DNA of 64,000 nt from Phoebastria nigripes (Eukaryota > Chordata > Aves > Procellariiformes > Diomedeidae). Shown one piece after another: positions 41,393 to 51,779 of the stretch. The number at the start of each line of letters is the position of its first letter. Position 1 is the stretch's first letter. The notes below the pieces were generated by a model that was given only the letters and a program-made list of their open reading frames with translations, had not been told where the DNA came from and searched no databases. A program made the translations under genes and the position numbers. The DNA lies in assembly GCA_035582835.1 (NCBI GenBank), contig JAYKAV010002441.1:143252-207251 (forward strand), read 5' to 3'.

Positions 41393-42757
41393 CTGTTCAG
41401 ACAAGACAAACCAGGCATGAATTAACTTATCCCATGACCACAGTATACATCAAACTGCTCAGGATTCTGCTGGGTATACTTTTCATGCTGTAAGCCGTAC
41501 GATCCTGTATTCTTCACTTAGCCAAAACACCAGCTGAAGTCAACAGGAGTTTTGAGTAACTTAAAAAGATTGGGAAGTCAGGCACACATCCCTTAGTACG
41601 GAAGCTGCACATCCACAGAGAAGGAAAATAACCATCAGCTGCCACAAAAGCTATTTCTTATGGGCACTATTATAAGACATCTATAAATATGGCTTAATTT
41701 ACTTAAGAGCTCACCTGGGACTTGTACTCTTTGGACAGGTGCTTGAAAAATAACACAAAAAACGACATATCAGTTATCTAAAGCCAATATCTATATGTAG
41801 CATTTTAAATTTGTGCAAACTTACTTTGGCAGAGGCTATCAAAGGGCAGCAAATGGACTGGCATTCAGATATAAAATGAAGATAAACTGAATAAAAAACA
41901 CTCAATACTGACCGGTCAGAAATACTTACAATGAATACACTTGAATGAACACAATTTCAGCTATAACTTCATCCTCTGCTGTGTGCAGGGACATAAAAGC
42001 TATGATAGAAAAATATATGAAGTAACTTGCACCTCTTAGGAAAAAGAAGTCATGTACTACCACAGGTGCTGATGTATATATACCTTCCTTGGGTTCCTGA
42101 GGCTGGTGAGACCAGAAAATGTAATTGTGAAAGTGAAATAAATCCCTGTCAAATACGCAAAACCTCTGCAAAACACTTACACAGCATGAATACAAATTGA
42201 CATACCAGGGCTATGAGACAATGCTAGAAATCAGAGGATATCATTACAACATTGAACTGTTAATCACAGCTCAAAATAAAACAACATGTTCATTTCATTG
42301 GTAAAATCACAACTGGGGGATCCGCTCTATCTCTTCTAACATTAGGTTGGTACTTACTGCCCTAATGTACATCTTCTGGGAGCTGATAGGCGATTCATCT
42401 TAAGATAAAAAACAAACTTCAGTATGATGACTGCTCTTTATGGCTAATGATTAATGTTATCAGGAACTCAAACACTGATATCCGCAGTAGCTGCCTGCCT
42501 GCCCACCTCAGTAATAATTTCAATAACTTTTTAGGAAGAGACACCAATCTTTGAGAAGTTTATGCTGCAGTGGTCCTGGTCCTAAGCAGATGTCAAACAA
42601 AAAGAAATAAAATAATTTAAAACTCATGCTTCACTGTTACTGAGGGATCTAAAAATAGAAAGACTTGGAACAAAGATACAGGAGATTTTCGGTTCAAAAA
42701 GGAAAGTCCAGGAAAAATTGAGATGGCCATGAAAAAAACATGCTGATTAAAAAATAA

Positions 42758-42765
42758 TTACGTCA
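42758..42765. promoter_or_regulatory. CRE-like ATF/CREB site
   Basis: TTACGTCA (TGACGTAA on the other strand) is a near-consensus cAMP-response element half/variant. It sits 15-22 bp outside the left edge of the CpG island. If transcription runs leftward it would lie just inside the first intron; if rightward, upstream of the promoter. Proximity to the island is the only support. Confidence 0.4.
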
Positions 42766-42785
42766 CGGGTTTCTCAGGATCTTAC

Positions 42786-43480
42786 CAAACCCCCTCCACG
42801 CCGCCAGCCCGGCTCTCACCCCTCCCCGCTCCCCCCAGCCCGGCCGGCTCCCGCGCACAGCGGCCGCCCCCAGGGAGGGCTGCAAAGACCCCCCGGACCC
42901 CCGAACCGCAGCCGAGGTGGGGGAGGAGCCGCCCCTCCACCTGCAGACATCGGGGGGGTGCGGGCACAGACCCGGCTTTCTGTACCCGGCCCCCCCGCCC
43001 CGTCCAGCACCCCCCGGCCCCCCGCGGCCCCTCGCACCCCCGCGTCGTGAGCCCCACCCGCACCAGGGGAATGTGCATGCGTGGGGGGTCCCGCGGGCGC
43101 GGGGCTGGCGGGCACACCTCGCGGGGTCGGCGAGGGCAAGGGCAGGTGTGTCCCCCCCAGCATCCCCTCTTCCCTTCGCCTCCCCGCATTTTCATCCCCC
43201 CTTCCCCTCCTCGCCTCCCCTCCCCGCCTTTCCATCTTCCCTCCTCGCCTTCCCCCTGCCCCTCCTCGCATCTCTACCGACCCCCCCTTGCCTCCCCCGC
43301 CCCGGCATTTCCACCTTGTTCCCCGCCCCCCTGCCCGCAGCCCGCCAAGGGCCAGACAACTCGCCGGAGCCGCAGCCACCGCCGCCTCCCTTCCCTCCGC
43401 ACCCGCAGCCGCGCTCACAGGCACACAGACAGACAGACCGACAGCAGGACGCACGGACGCGCGCGCAGCCCCGCGCACGG
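42786..43480 (-). other. Candidate first exon of a leftward transcript (mostly UTR)
   Basis: The minus-strand sequence from inside the CpG island ends at 42,786 with TTTG|GTAAGA, a fair match to the vertebrate donor consensus. GC content drops abruptly at this base, as often seen at the end of a first exon. The start is unknown; 43,480 is only a guess within the island. Translations through it are low-complexity Gly/Arg/Ala-rich and match nothing I know, so I treat it as possible 5' UTR and not as CDS. Confidence 0.3.
43195..43340. repeat. Near-homopyrimidine tract (homopurine on the minus strand)
   Basis: The plus strand is almost pure C/T, with repeated cctccccgcc, ccctcctcgcc and ccttcccc units. 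Such tracts with partial mirror symmetry can form triplex (H-DNA) structures and are common in promoter islands. Confidence 0.7.
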
Positions 43481-43570
43481 AGGTACCTCTTCACAGCGCG
43501 CCCGCTCCTCCGGCGCGCAGCGTGCGCCGCCAGCTCCGCGCGCAGCCCCAGCACGTCGGGTCCCCCTTCT

Positions 43571-43598
43571 TCCTCCTCCTCCTCCTCCTCCTCCTCCC
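43571..43598 (+). repeat. (TCC)n microsatellite, about 9 units
   Basis: A clean TCC triplet run lies within the CpG island. On the minus strand it reads GGA and gives a poly-Glu stretch in one spurious frame. Confidence 0.95.
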
Positions 43599-43639
43599 CG
43601 CCCGCCCCCTTGCCGACGCCAGGAAGAGGGGGGCAAAGC

Positions 43640-43700
43640 CGCCGCCCGCCCCGTCCCGCCCCATCCCGCCCCGCCCCGTCCCGTCCCGCGGGGCGATGCG
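43640..43700 (-). repeat. G-quadruplex-prone GC-box array
   Basis: The plus strand has a run of ccgccccgtcccgccccatc-type units. The minus strand therefore carries more than six closely spaced GGG/GGGG runs with 1-4 base loops, which meets the usual pattern for a G-quadruplex, and it overlaps several Sp1-type GC boxes. Confidence 0.65.
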
Positions 43701-43967
43701 CCCGCGCGGAGGCTCCGCGCATCCCCCCCCGTCCCGCCGCGGTCGGGTTACCCGGCCGGCTGCGAGCCTCTCCTGTTACGGGTGCCCGCGCCGGGCGGGA
43801 GGGCAGGGAGCCGAGCCCCGGGAGGGCCGAGCCCCGGCGGGAGGCAGCGCGGCCCCGCGGCCCCGCGGCCCGCCTCCGGGGGGATGTGCAAGGCGGGAGC
43901 TCCCCGCCGCTGGCAGCTCCGGGGCTTTCCTGAGCCGTGGGTTTCGGGGTGGGTTTGCTGCTGGTTG

Positions 43968-44023
43968 TTTTTTTTTTTTTTTTTTCGGTTTGTTGGTGTG
44001 GTTTGGCTTTTTTTTTTTTTTTT
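43968..44023 (+). repeat. Paired poly-T tracts at the right edge of the CpG island
   Basis: T18 (43,968-43,985) and T16 (44,008-44,023) are separated by a G/T-rich 22-base spacer. They could be low-complexity sequence or remnants of an antisense poly-A tail. No retrocopy can be recognised next to them. Confidence 0.9.
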
Positions 44024-44329
44024 AATATATGCAGCGGAACTGACTTCCATGGGCTTCTTCAGTGTCCCTTGAACCCAAATGCATTTGCAGCGTTCACAGT
44101 AGGCTCTGGCAAGGGTTTTCATTGGTCTGCCACCCCGCCCGTGAAGAACCTCTGCCTTTTATTTTTGGTTTCCATACGAACTTAATTATCCCTCAGCTNT
44201 AGTGATGGAGATGAGGGACAGCTCCTAACCCCCTCTTCGAGCTGCTCATGGGTTTGCAGACCTCCACTGTAATCCTTTTACATGATTCCTTCTCCTGGCT
44301 AAAGAGTTGCAGTTGCTCATGGGGGCCTC

Positions 44330-45320
44330 TGTCCATACATCATTCTGCACCTCTTATCCTTGATGCCCTCTTGAACATCATCCTGGTCTAATAGATCGTC
44401 TTTGAGATGAAGAAACACACAATATTTAAGATGTGGGCAAGCCATGGATTCATACAGTGGCACAATGATGTTTTTCTCTAAACAATATTTTATGTGGAAT
44501 TTTTGAGCACAGAGCTGATGTTTCTGTGGAACTGCCTGTCATAACTCAGAGATTTTACTCCTGCAATGGCCAGCTCAGAGCCCACCATTTTACAAGACTG
44601 GTTTGTTCTCCATGTGCATCATTTCACATTTACCTACACTGAACTTCTTATATTGCCCAGTCAGCTTCATAATGTCCTTGTGTAGTTCTTCACGGTCTTT
44701 CTTCTTATTACTGACTTGAGTAAATTAATACCACTGATGAACTTTGCTATTTCACTTCATTCCCAGGTAAGATATGAGTATGCTGAACAGCACACGTCCC
44801 AGCACTGACCCTTAGAGAACCCCATACCATCCAGCACCTCCCTCCATTGTGAGAACTTGTCATTTATTCCTGTACTTTGTATTTTATCTTCTAAGCAATT
44901 ACTGAGCTGTACGAGGGCTTTCCCTCTTGTTGCTATCAGTACTTAGTCTCCTTAAAAGCCTTTGTCAAGAGCCTTTTAGAAATCCAGTCAGATATGGAAA
45001 TTAGATTACCCTTATCCACATTTTTGTTGACCCTTTCAGAGACCTCCAAGAGGTTTGTTTAAGGCAGGACTTTACAGAAGCAATGTTGACTCTTCTCAGA
45101 TAGATTGCATTAATCCAGGTGTCCTTTAGTTCTAACCCAATTAGCATCTCTGTATTTGAACAGGCACGAGGTTTGCAAACCTCTAGTTCTCCAGAGTCTG
45201 CATTGAAGTTTAGTGTCACATTTGCTACCCTCCACTCTTCAGGTGCCAATGTTTTAAATGGGAGGTTACATGCTGCTGTTGATAATTCAGCTGCTGCCTC
45301 CTCGGTGAGAACTCAAGGAC
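44330..45320 (-). mobile_element. Ancient antisense CR1/L3-type LINE relic (reverse-transcriptase part)
   Basis: Read on the minus strand, this block is an old, heavily mutated piece of CR1-like ORF2. The best-preserved parts are PEEWRVANVT (about 45,215-45,245), the counterpart of the DWKRGNITP segment in the young copy. [16 protein letters not shown] stretch followed by VNKNVDKG lies around 45,015-45,090. The GVPQGS-LGP-LFN region survives only as nucleotide similarity near 44,790-44,830. The 3' part, on the left, shows the typical CR1 antisense wording around 44,424-44,460. Many indels and stops separate these pieces. It is a different and much older subfamily than the copy at the right edge. 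Its left end lies about 400 bp outside the CpG island. Family assignment rests on remembered CR1 patterns, not on an alignment. Confidence 0.8.
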
Positions 45321-46530
45321 ACAGATGCTCACACACAGGCACATTGCTACCTGAACGCCGTGATAGTGAAAAAGGCTTAAAATAAAAACTAATAGTATAA
45401 GGACATAGATGCATACATACATAACTGCAGACCTGTAAGCCGGTGCTATTAAAGTAAGCAAGAAGCTATCTTACTAATTAACTATATGTGGCCACAACCC
45501 TCTTTGCAAATGTATGTGTCTGAAAGCACATAAGAGTGGGGTACAGACAAAATCCCACCGAGGTCTTTGATCCAGGGAACTGTTTGCCATTCTCCTCATC
45601 TGCAGCCATCTGTTTTCTCTCTTCCATACTTTGCTGTAAATTCTCTGGATCAAGGATGGCCTTTTTTAATGAATATTTTTTACTTGCCACAAGAAGGCAC
45701 AAGAAGGAGGAAGGGACACCAGCTCTGAGCAGGGGTATTTCAGTTGCACCACCCAGGAATGTTCCCAGGAATGTCTGCAATTTGGTTACCTGCCCAAAGA
45801 CAGGACTCCTACCCTTTGTTCTTCTAGGATATGGTGCAGCTGTGCAGGGCATGTGCTAGAACTGCTGTACAGCTCCATTCAGCCTATTTGCAAGGAGCAA
45901 AGGAAAGCTGCACCTCCGACACCAGACTGAAGCAACTGAGCATGGACGTGCCCCACAGGTGTAAGAGTCTGCACTCCCACAGATAGGTATGCCATCCAAA
46001 TGGCAATGTGGGGCTGCAGGAGAGAGAGAGAGGAAGAGGAGCATGGGGGTTGCATCCCTTTGTGGATGTTTCACAGGTCTGACCATGTTTGTTGGGTTTT
46101 TAGAAACTTCATCCGCTAGAAACAGAATAAGCCAGTCATCATGAGGAAAGGAGGGAGGAAAATAAATTAGTCTTNTTTAGTTGCAGAGAACTTCAGAACC
46201 ATGCAGAAAGGTCCCCTTCAGGCCTCAGAAACATAATTAAAATAAGCATACTACAGTCTCATGCTTTTTGAAGGCCTCAAGTTTTGGAGACTGTCAATAC
46301 TGCACTGTAGAGAAAAATCTGTGATATTCATAGCAACCAAAGATGTTACACTGCCAAAGGGGGAACTTCAGAGCTCCTCTTCCTGGGTTCCTACCCCTCT
46401 GCCCTTTTGTTCCAACAGTTATCTTCTGCTTCTCTTCTGCTTACTGGCCTTGTACAGGATTGGACTGAACTGCACAGATTTTGTTCCATTAGATAAAGCA
46501 ATATCACAAATGACACTGATACTGTTTGGA

Positions 46531-46548
46531 TTTTTTTTTTTTTTTTTT
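46531..46548 (+). repeat. Poly-T tract (18)
   Basis: A simple T18 run within AT-rich DNA. Confidence 0.95.
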
Positions 46549-46748
46549 CTTTCTTATGACAGGGATGCATTTACTTATTATTAATTAGGTAGCACATGAC
46601 TAATATACCACAGAGGAAATCAAATGTGATTTCACCATGTATATTTTAATGAGTTTTGCCTATTGCTTCTAATTTGCATTTCCAACAGTTACAACAGCAG
46701 AATAAAATTATGTCTTAAAGTTTTGTTTAATGATGTATTTTGTTAATG

Positions 46749-46777
46749 CTCTGTAATTTTTTTACAACATTACAGAG
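46749..46777. repeat. 9-bp perfect inverted repeat, 11-base loop
   Basis: CTCTGTAAT and ATTACAGAG form perfect arms around an 11-base loop. This could be chance or a dyad binding site. A POU-type octamer (ATTTGCAT) lies about 75 bases to the left at 46,672. Confidence 0.6.
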
Positions 46778-47264
46778 GGCTTCAGGTAGAGGGAAGAAGG
46801 AATTAATCTTTGCCAGAGTGCAGCCTTCCCTAATTTTTAGTGTGAAGTTAAAATACCTTAAATAATGAATTGCAAGATTAGTTGGTATTGTCCTAAAAAC
46901 TCTGAAAGTAGGAAGAGTATAAAGATCTGCTGCATTAACACAATATTTGTCAACAAGAGTAGTTATTTTTAACTCTCAAATGACAGTTCCTCGCCTGTCA
47001 TTCCCTTTCAGGCCTGCTTTATGTGCCCTGTGAACTGAAAAGGGATATGTCACCCCTGGAATTACCTCATTCCTCCTCCAATGACTGACCAACATACATC
47101 CCAAGGCTGTGCTGAACATGTAGGAAAAACCGACAAAAACATATCCTGAGATTCGTGTGACGTCCTTGGGAAAGCTCAAGGAAGTGCAACAGCATATCTG
47201 AACCTCTGCTTGTGGGGGGCTGCAAAACTGAGGATGTTTTTCTATATACATAGCCTGTGGACAA

Positions 47265-47340
47265 GAGGACTAGTGCCACTGAAGTCAGTGGGAACTGCAG
47301 ACACTCAACGCCTCTGACAACTGGGCCACATGCTTATCTG
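47265..47340. mobile_element. Possible old amniote repeat fragment
   Basis: 'gccactgaagtcagtgggaa' followed by 'ctgcagacactcaacgcctc' resembles a repeat core common in turtles, crocodiles and birds ('gaagtcaatgggaactgcaggtgctcagcacctc'). It is short, and the family name is uncertain. Confidence 0.3.
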
Positions 47341-47879
47341 AGACCTTGTTATTATACAAAAAGGCTCTTATTTCTACTCTTTTTTTCTCTGCCACATAAG
47401 CTGACCTAGTTTACAATCTGCCTCTGTACAGATGCGTCCTCTTCCATGGGCAGAAAGAGGACAGAGCCATTGCCAACCAAGAGTGCCTGGAGTTAGGAAG
47501 GGAAAGAGACACAGGGTGGCTCAGGATGGGGAGATAAAGAGAAGGAAATGAAAGACCAAGATGTTTGGAGGAGAGGAGAGAGAAATGGGGAGANAAGAGA
47601 GCGAAGCCATGTCTGTATCTGCTGCCCTTGCTTTATCCAGGAGACAGGGGCTCAGACTCTGCGCAGAGTCTTTGCTTTGGGACTTTGTCAGTACATTGGA
47701 GCCCAGTTTCAGTGAGGCAGATTTTTTTGTTGTTATGCAGCGAACCTTCAAACAGAGAATAATTCAAAGGGGATATGTCTTCCTATTAGGAAGAAATTCT
47801 TTCAGGCTGCTGTTTTACAGCCCTGCACACTGTTCTTGTTCTCTGTGAACTCCCAAAGATGCTGAGAGCAGTGTAGAAT

Positions 47880-48230
47880 AAAGAAAGGAAGGAAAATACT
47901 ATGATAATGATGCTGGATATGCCAGGCACTTTTATAACATTTATAAAATGACATGCAGTCCTGAAAGGTGATGCCTGATCTGGTAGCCTCCACACTGAAT
48001 TTCTCTGAGTATGAAAAATGAGTTTTGCTTGGGATGCAGATTTTTAAGTGTCTTAGATTAGCTGTCAGAAATTTTGTGATTAGATTCGTTTTCCTTTCCA
48101 TGCGGTTCTGGTTATTTCTGTGACTGCAGAATAACATGCAGATGAGCTGGATGAGGGAATGCATTGGCTTGCAGTAATGCGTGTGAGATGAAAATGGTAC
48201 TTCTGTGTATTCTCTGTGCATTTATAAAAC
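47880..48230. promoter_or_regulatory. Candidate conserved regulatory block
   Basis: This is non-repetitive AT-rich DNA with several homeobox/GATA-like motifs (TTAGATTAGC, GTGATTAGATTC, ATGCAGATGAGC). The minus strand also happens to be open for 139 codons across it with no recognisable domain. It ends just before the MIR/L2-type relic at 48,345. Confidence 0.2.
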
Positions 48231-48344
48231 TAATGAATGCAGAGATCCATCAGTCAGTCAGCAGAAGAGCTGTGGGAAGTTTGGAGGTCACATTCATAAA
48301 TGCTTTATATTCAGTACGGGGATGAAATGTTGGGTATTACAGAG

Positions 48345-48580
48345 GCAGGGAGCTGCCGGCAGGGAACTGACTGGAGATCCCTGTTCTATTCCTNGCGTTG
48401 CTGATGACATGTGATGTGACTGAAGGCAAGTCACTTTCCCTTATTTGTCTATATGAGTTGATGAATTTTAGGACAGGGACTGCCTGTTAGTGGGTGTTTG
48501 CAGAACATAACGGGATCTCAGCTGTGGTTAGGGAGTTCAAATACTAATGTAGTATGAACTTAAAAATTATTTTCTGAAGT
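48345..48580 (+). mobile_element. MIR/L2-type SINE relic with 3' tail region
   Basis: Two linked blocks are seen. The first (about 48,345-48,445) has 'ctgactggagatccctgttc' and 'gactgaaggcaagtcacttt', the MIR core. The second (about 48,470-48,560) has 'ggacagggactgcctgtta', then a 'gtgtttgcag' run and a gggatctcagctgtggttagg-like stretch, the typical 3' half of old amniote MIR/L2-related elements. Having both in the right order makes this the clearest SINE relic in the window. Confidence 0.6.
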
Positions 48581-48589
48581 TATTCAGCT

Positions 48590-48720
48590 GACTAACAGGC
48601 TCATTTACACACATCTATTATGTGGTAGAATAGCTTGGCAAGATCTCTATCGGCAACTAGCTACATGAGTAATCTCATTGACTTAAATGTGACTCCTTGA
48701 GTGAGTAATGTTTTAGTACT
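48590..48720. mobile_element. Possible old amniote repeat fragment
   Basis: 'ctacatgagtaatctcattg' followed by 'acttaaatgtgactcctt' and 'gagtgagtaatg' resembles the near-palindromic 'gagtaatcccattgacttcaatgggactactcac' wording common in reptile and bird ancient repeats. It directly follows the MIR/L2-type relic and may be part of the same insertion. The family name is not known to me. Confidence 0.3.
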
Positions 48721-49099
48721 GGCTCCATAAACTGTTTTAGTCATCATCAGCTTACAAACTACGTGCGTAGCCCTGCCAGCACTTACCACACAGTGTAGTG
48801 TATTTTACTGCAAGCAATTCTGTCACAGGAGTAATACCCAGTAGTAACTGTTTGTGTAATCTACGCCCACGTGAAGAAGTTACTCTGTTCTGCAGTTGCA
48901 AAACCAGCCAAATTTCACTGGCATCATGTTCTCTTCAGTTCATGGGAACTGTTAGTTCCCCTTCACAAGGAATCCAGAGAAGTATTCAGTACCTGTGATG
49001 TTGTAAGGAAGAAATTTTTTTTATAGCAGCTCGTGGGGATACCGCTGCATAACTGACTCATGGCTCTCCCTCCTTGTGGAAAATGCAGTCATTGCAAAT

Positions 49100-49500
49100 C
49101 TGGAGCTGTAAGGTTTCACTTAAAGCTCTTTACAGTCTTACACCAGCTAATGTTTCTGCTTTGATTACTCCTGCCTTATCTTAGTCTCTTTGTACCCTCT
49201 TCCACAATAGTCCCTGTTTCTTTCCCCTACTGTGGGCATTGTGTCTCCTTTCAGTCTGTTCCTTTTCCTAAGTGCAGAAAAAAATCCCATTCAGTAGTAT
49301 CCCTCTTTTATTCTACAAATCCCTCTTTCAAGTCTGCTTCATCAATAACATCAACATAAGGCAGTTCTGAAAGATGGCTTGCCCGTGTCCAGCTTGCCTG
49401 ATTGAGCCTGAACATCCTCAGGGGCAGGGAGCGTATCTCTATATATTTTCTGAATTACTGCATGCATAGGAAGAGCCATATAAATATAGCACTACTTGTT
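49100..49500 (+). mobile_element. Possible ancient L2-like LINE 3' end
   Basis: 'cacttaaagctctttacag' is followed by a long C/T-rich stretch and ends with 'ggggcagggagcgtatctct' and an A/T-rich tail with 'catataaatatagc'. This order resembles the last part of L2-type LINEs. Divergence is high and no protein frame is kept, so this is low confidence. Confidence 0.35.
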
Positions 49501-50329
49501 ACCACAGCATTACATATTCAACATTTATATCAACTGCTGGGGCAAGATAATCACAGACTACAGTAGTTCAACAATTATGTACAGTTGCATATTGTTCCTC
49601 CAACTAAACAGGCATAGCAAAAAAGATTTAAAGAGCAATCATTATTTTAGAAATAGGGAACCTCTGTAACTCTTCTGTACAATACTTGAATAGCATATTC
49701 TCACAAAGAGCATTTGTTTGTGATCTAAAGAGCTTGATCCAAAGCCCAATGGAGGCTTTTCCAATGCATTCAATGAGCTTTGGATTAAGTCCTTCCTGAG
49801 GAACAGATGCAGGGTTTTATTCACTACCACTAGAACAATAAAAATGACAAGACAAAGAATAAAGTTGTCTACAGAGAATAAAGCAGTGTTGTCCTACAGC
49901 AGCTTAAATACATTAGGCTCTATAGTTAAAAGAAAGTCCTATAGAGTTAGTAAAACTGTTTGTGTAGCCCATTCACAAAATATACAGTGCAGAAATGTTT
50001 AAATATTTACACATAAACACCCAAACACAGTGTATTTCACTGAGTATTCAACTTCTCAGTATTTGCAACAGCTGAGTTATAAATGTAACTACAAATTCCA
50101 GTTGTGCAAACAAAGATAACACAGAAATAGTTTGTTGCCATTAATCATCAAAACTGCGACGGAAGAGAGACCTGGGAATTTTTTTATGCCACAGCTCTTA
50201 GATGGATCCAAAGTGTTTACTGAGACCTTGACTAGAGACAGGCTTTCCTTTAGTAAGTTTATCTCATTCAACATAATGATTTCTTATCTGGCCGGTAGAT
50301 GTTATCAAAATGTAAGCAATAATGAGTGT

Positions 50330-50900
50330 TGAGGAGCAGAGACATTTGCCCCTGCAGGAAAAACAGGGGCCAGAGCCACCCCAGGAAGAAGAGTCCAACA
50401 AGGGAGATAAGCAACTGTGGGAGACGCAAGAGACTAGACTGAAGTAAAAGTGGCAGCAAATGAGAAGAACAAATTAGCAGAAACTAAGCCGGGTGGGAAC
50501 CTGGGACTTGCAGGGAATCCCTATAAAGGGAATCTGATCAGAGGCTTTCAAGAAGTCTGGGTAGATCCTGTAAAGAGATCTAGTGGGAGAAAGAGAGTGA
50601 AAGCAGCAGACAAAACAGGCTGGTTTTTTTTAAACACCTCTGTGGATTTATGTGGAAAGTAGAAAGTAGAAATTGGGAAAGAAGCTTGGATTAGAAGAGG
50701 TTGCAGTCATAGCAAAAAAGACCCTCGTAATGTGGAGGGACAGGTGGATTTTGAAAGAGCAGAGGAACTGGCATAGTCTGGTGCAAGAAAGTGTGATAAG
50801 CAGAAAAGGGCATTACACAAAAAGTTTTATACCAGGAAAGAAAGAAGGGACTCAAAAGCTGACAGATAATATTACACAAAAGTATTTCTGTAACTATTAA
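50330..50900. other. Purine-rich block of unknown nature
   Basis: The plus strand is strongly enriched in A and G over about 570 bases, unlike its flanks, with repeated gagaa/ggaaa/aagaag wording and GC content above the neighbourhood. It may be an unrecognised old interspersed repeat or a transcribed noncoding segment. Short open frames across it show no domain. Confidence 0.35.
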
Positions 50901-51779
50901 AAAGAATACCATTTAAATTTTACCTGCTCATATTTAAATGTTCCTAACTTTTTCAGCTCACAAGTAGCAGCCTCAGAAACAAGTCAGTATTCTTAAATTC
51001 CGTATGTTTAATTACCAGGCAAAGCCAACACAGTGCTTACTCCAGTTCCAAACATTAACTAAACGCAGAATGGCACATTTTGTCGTACCATCTTTTCCTG
51101 GAGGGTTGCCACAGGTGTGCTCTGACAATTAGGGAGAAGAGAAATCCTTCTGTCTTTGCTTTTAGTCCTACATGGGGAACCCTATCAGCCTCCGGGGACT
51201 GAAATCCCTACTACATAGAGCAGCAAGACCCTCTTGCCACACTCCTAACGTTTCCACCTTTATGTTGCTACAGCCTTAATGAGCNCTCCTGTGAATTCTT
51301 GATACCTTTTAATCTTCTGAGTTTTGCATACTGAAGTACAAATCTTCAGCAGTTGAGCTACCTTTTCCAGACATTTTACCAAGCCATCCCTATATTCAAG
51401 GCTGGATGCTTGTTCCTTCCAGTGCTATCGCGATGGTGTTAAATGCCTCCAGCTGGGGTGTGTCATTTGCTGCAGGGTGGATGGCAATACTAGAAATGAT
51501 TAAGTGAGAAAACCAAGCCTACCTGAAGGTCCTCAGAAAGTCAGAGACAAGTGGATAATGTTCAAAGAAGAAATTCTTTGTCTCATGACAAATAATGTTT
51601 TCTTCCCATCGAACAACAGTATCACAGTTTCCTAAAAATGTGTCCCTTTCTTGGATTAGAAAGGGAACAGGCCCAATGACTAGACCCGTGGCTGACCTGA
51701 AGGACTGGCTGTCCCTGCAGTAAGCCGAGGTCTTAGCTTCACTGCATTTTCCGATCATAAGAAGTGAAATCATGCAAAA

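Larger units (their letters stand above)
42780..43930. promoter_or_regulatory. CpG island, probable promoter and first-exon region of an unidentified gene
   Basis: About 1.15 kb of very GC-rich, CpG-dense DNA is bounded sharply on both sides by AT-rich sequence. It contains many CCGCCCC/GGGCGGG-type GC boxes (dense at about 43,640-43,700), CGCG runs near 43,455-43,475, a TCC triplet run and no TATA box that I can see. Such islands usually mark TATA-less vertebrate promoters with dispersed start sites. Direction is not certain. On the minus strand a splice-donor-like G|GTAAGA (exon end at 42,786) lies exactly at the left GC-to-AT boundary, which favours a leftward transcript. On the plus strand AG|GTACCT at about 43,488 is another possible donor, and because GGTACC is a palindrome it reads as a donor on both strands. 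Long ORFs across the island on both strands reflect high GC and show no known domain. I cannot name the gene. Confidence 0.85.
45321..47264. other. Noncoding stretch right of the old CR1
   Basis: AT-rich DNA with the T18 tract, the small inverted repeat and an ATTTGCAT octamer. No gene seen. Confidence 0.6.

Noticed and set aside
42816..43933. Long ORFs (up to about 340 codons) on both strands of the CpG island
   Set aside because: Several frames on both strands are open at once, as expected where stop codons are rare in GC-rich DNA. The products are low-complexity Pro/Arg/Gly/Ala-rich with no domain, and the frames run into poly-T.
47802..48221. 139-codon minus-strand ORF
   Set aside because: His/Ser/Phe-rich with no domain. 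The underlying DNA looks more like regulatory sequence.
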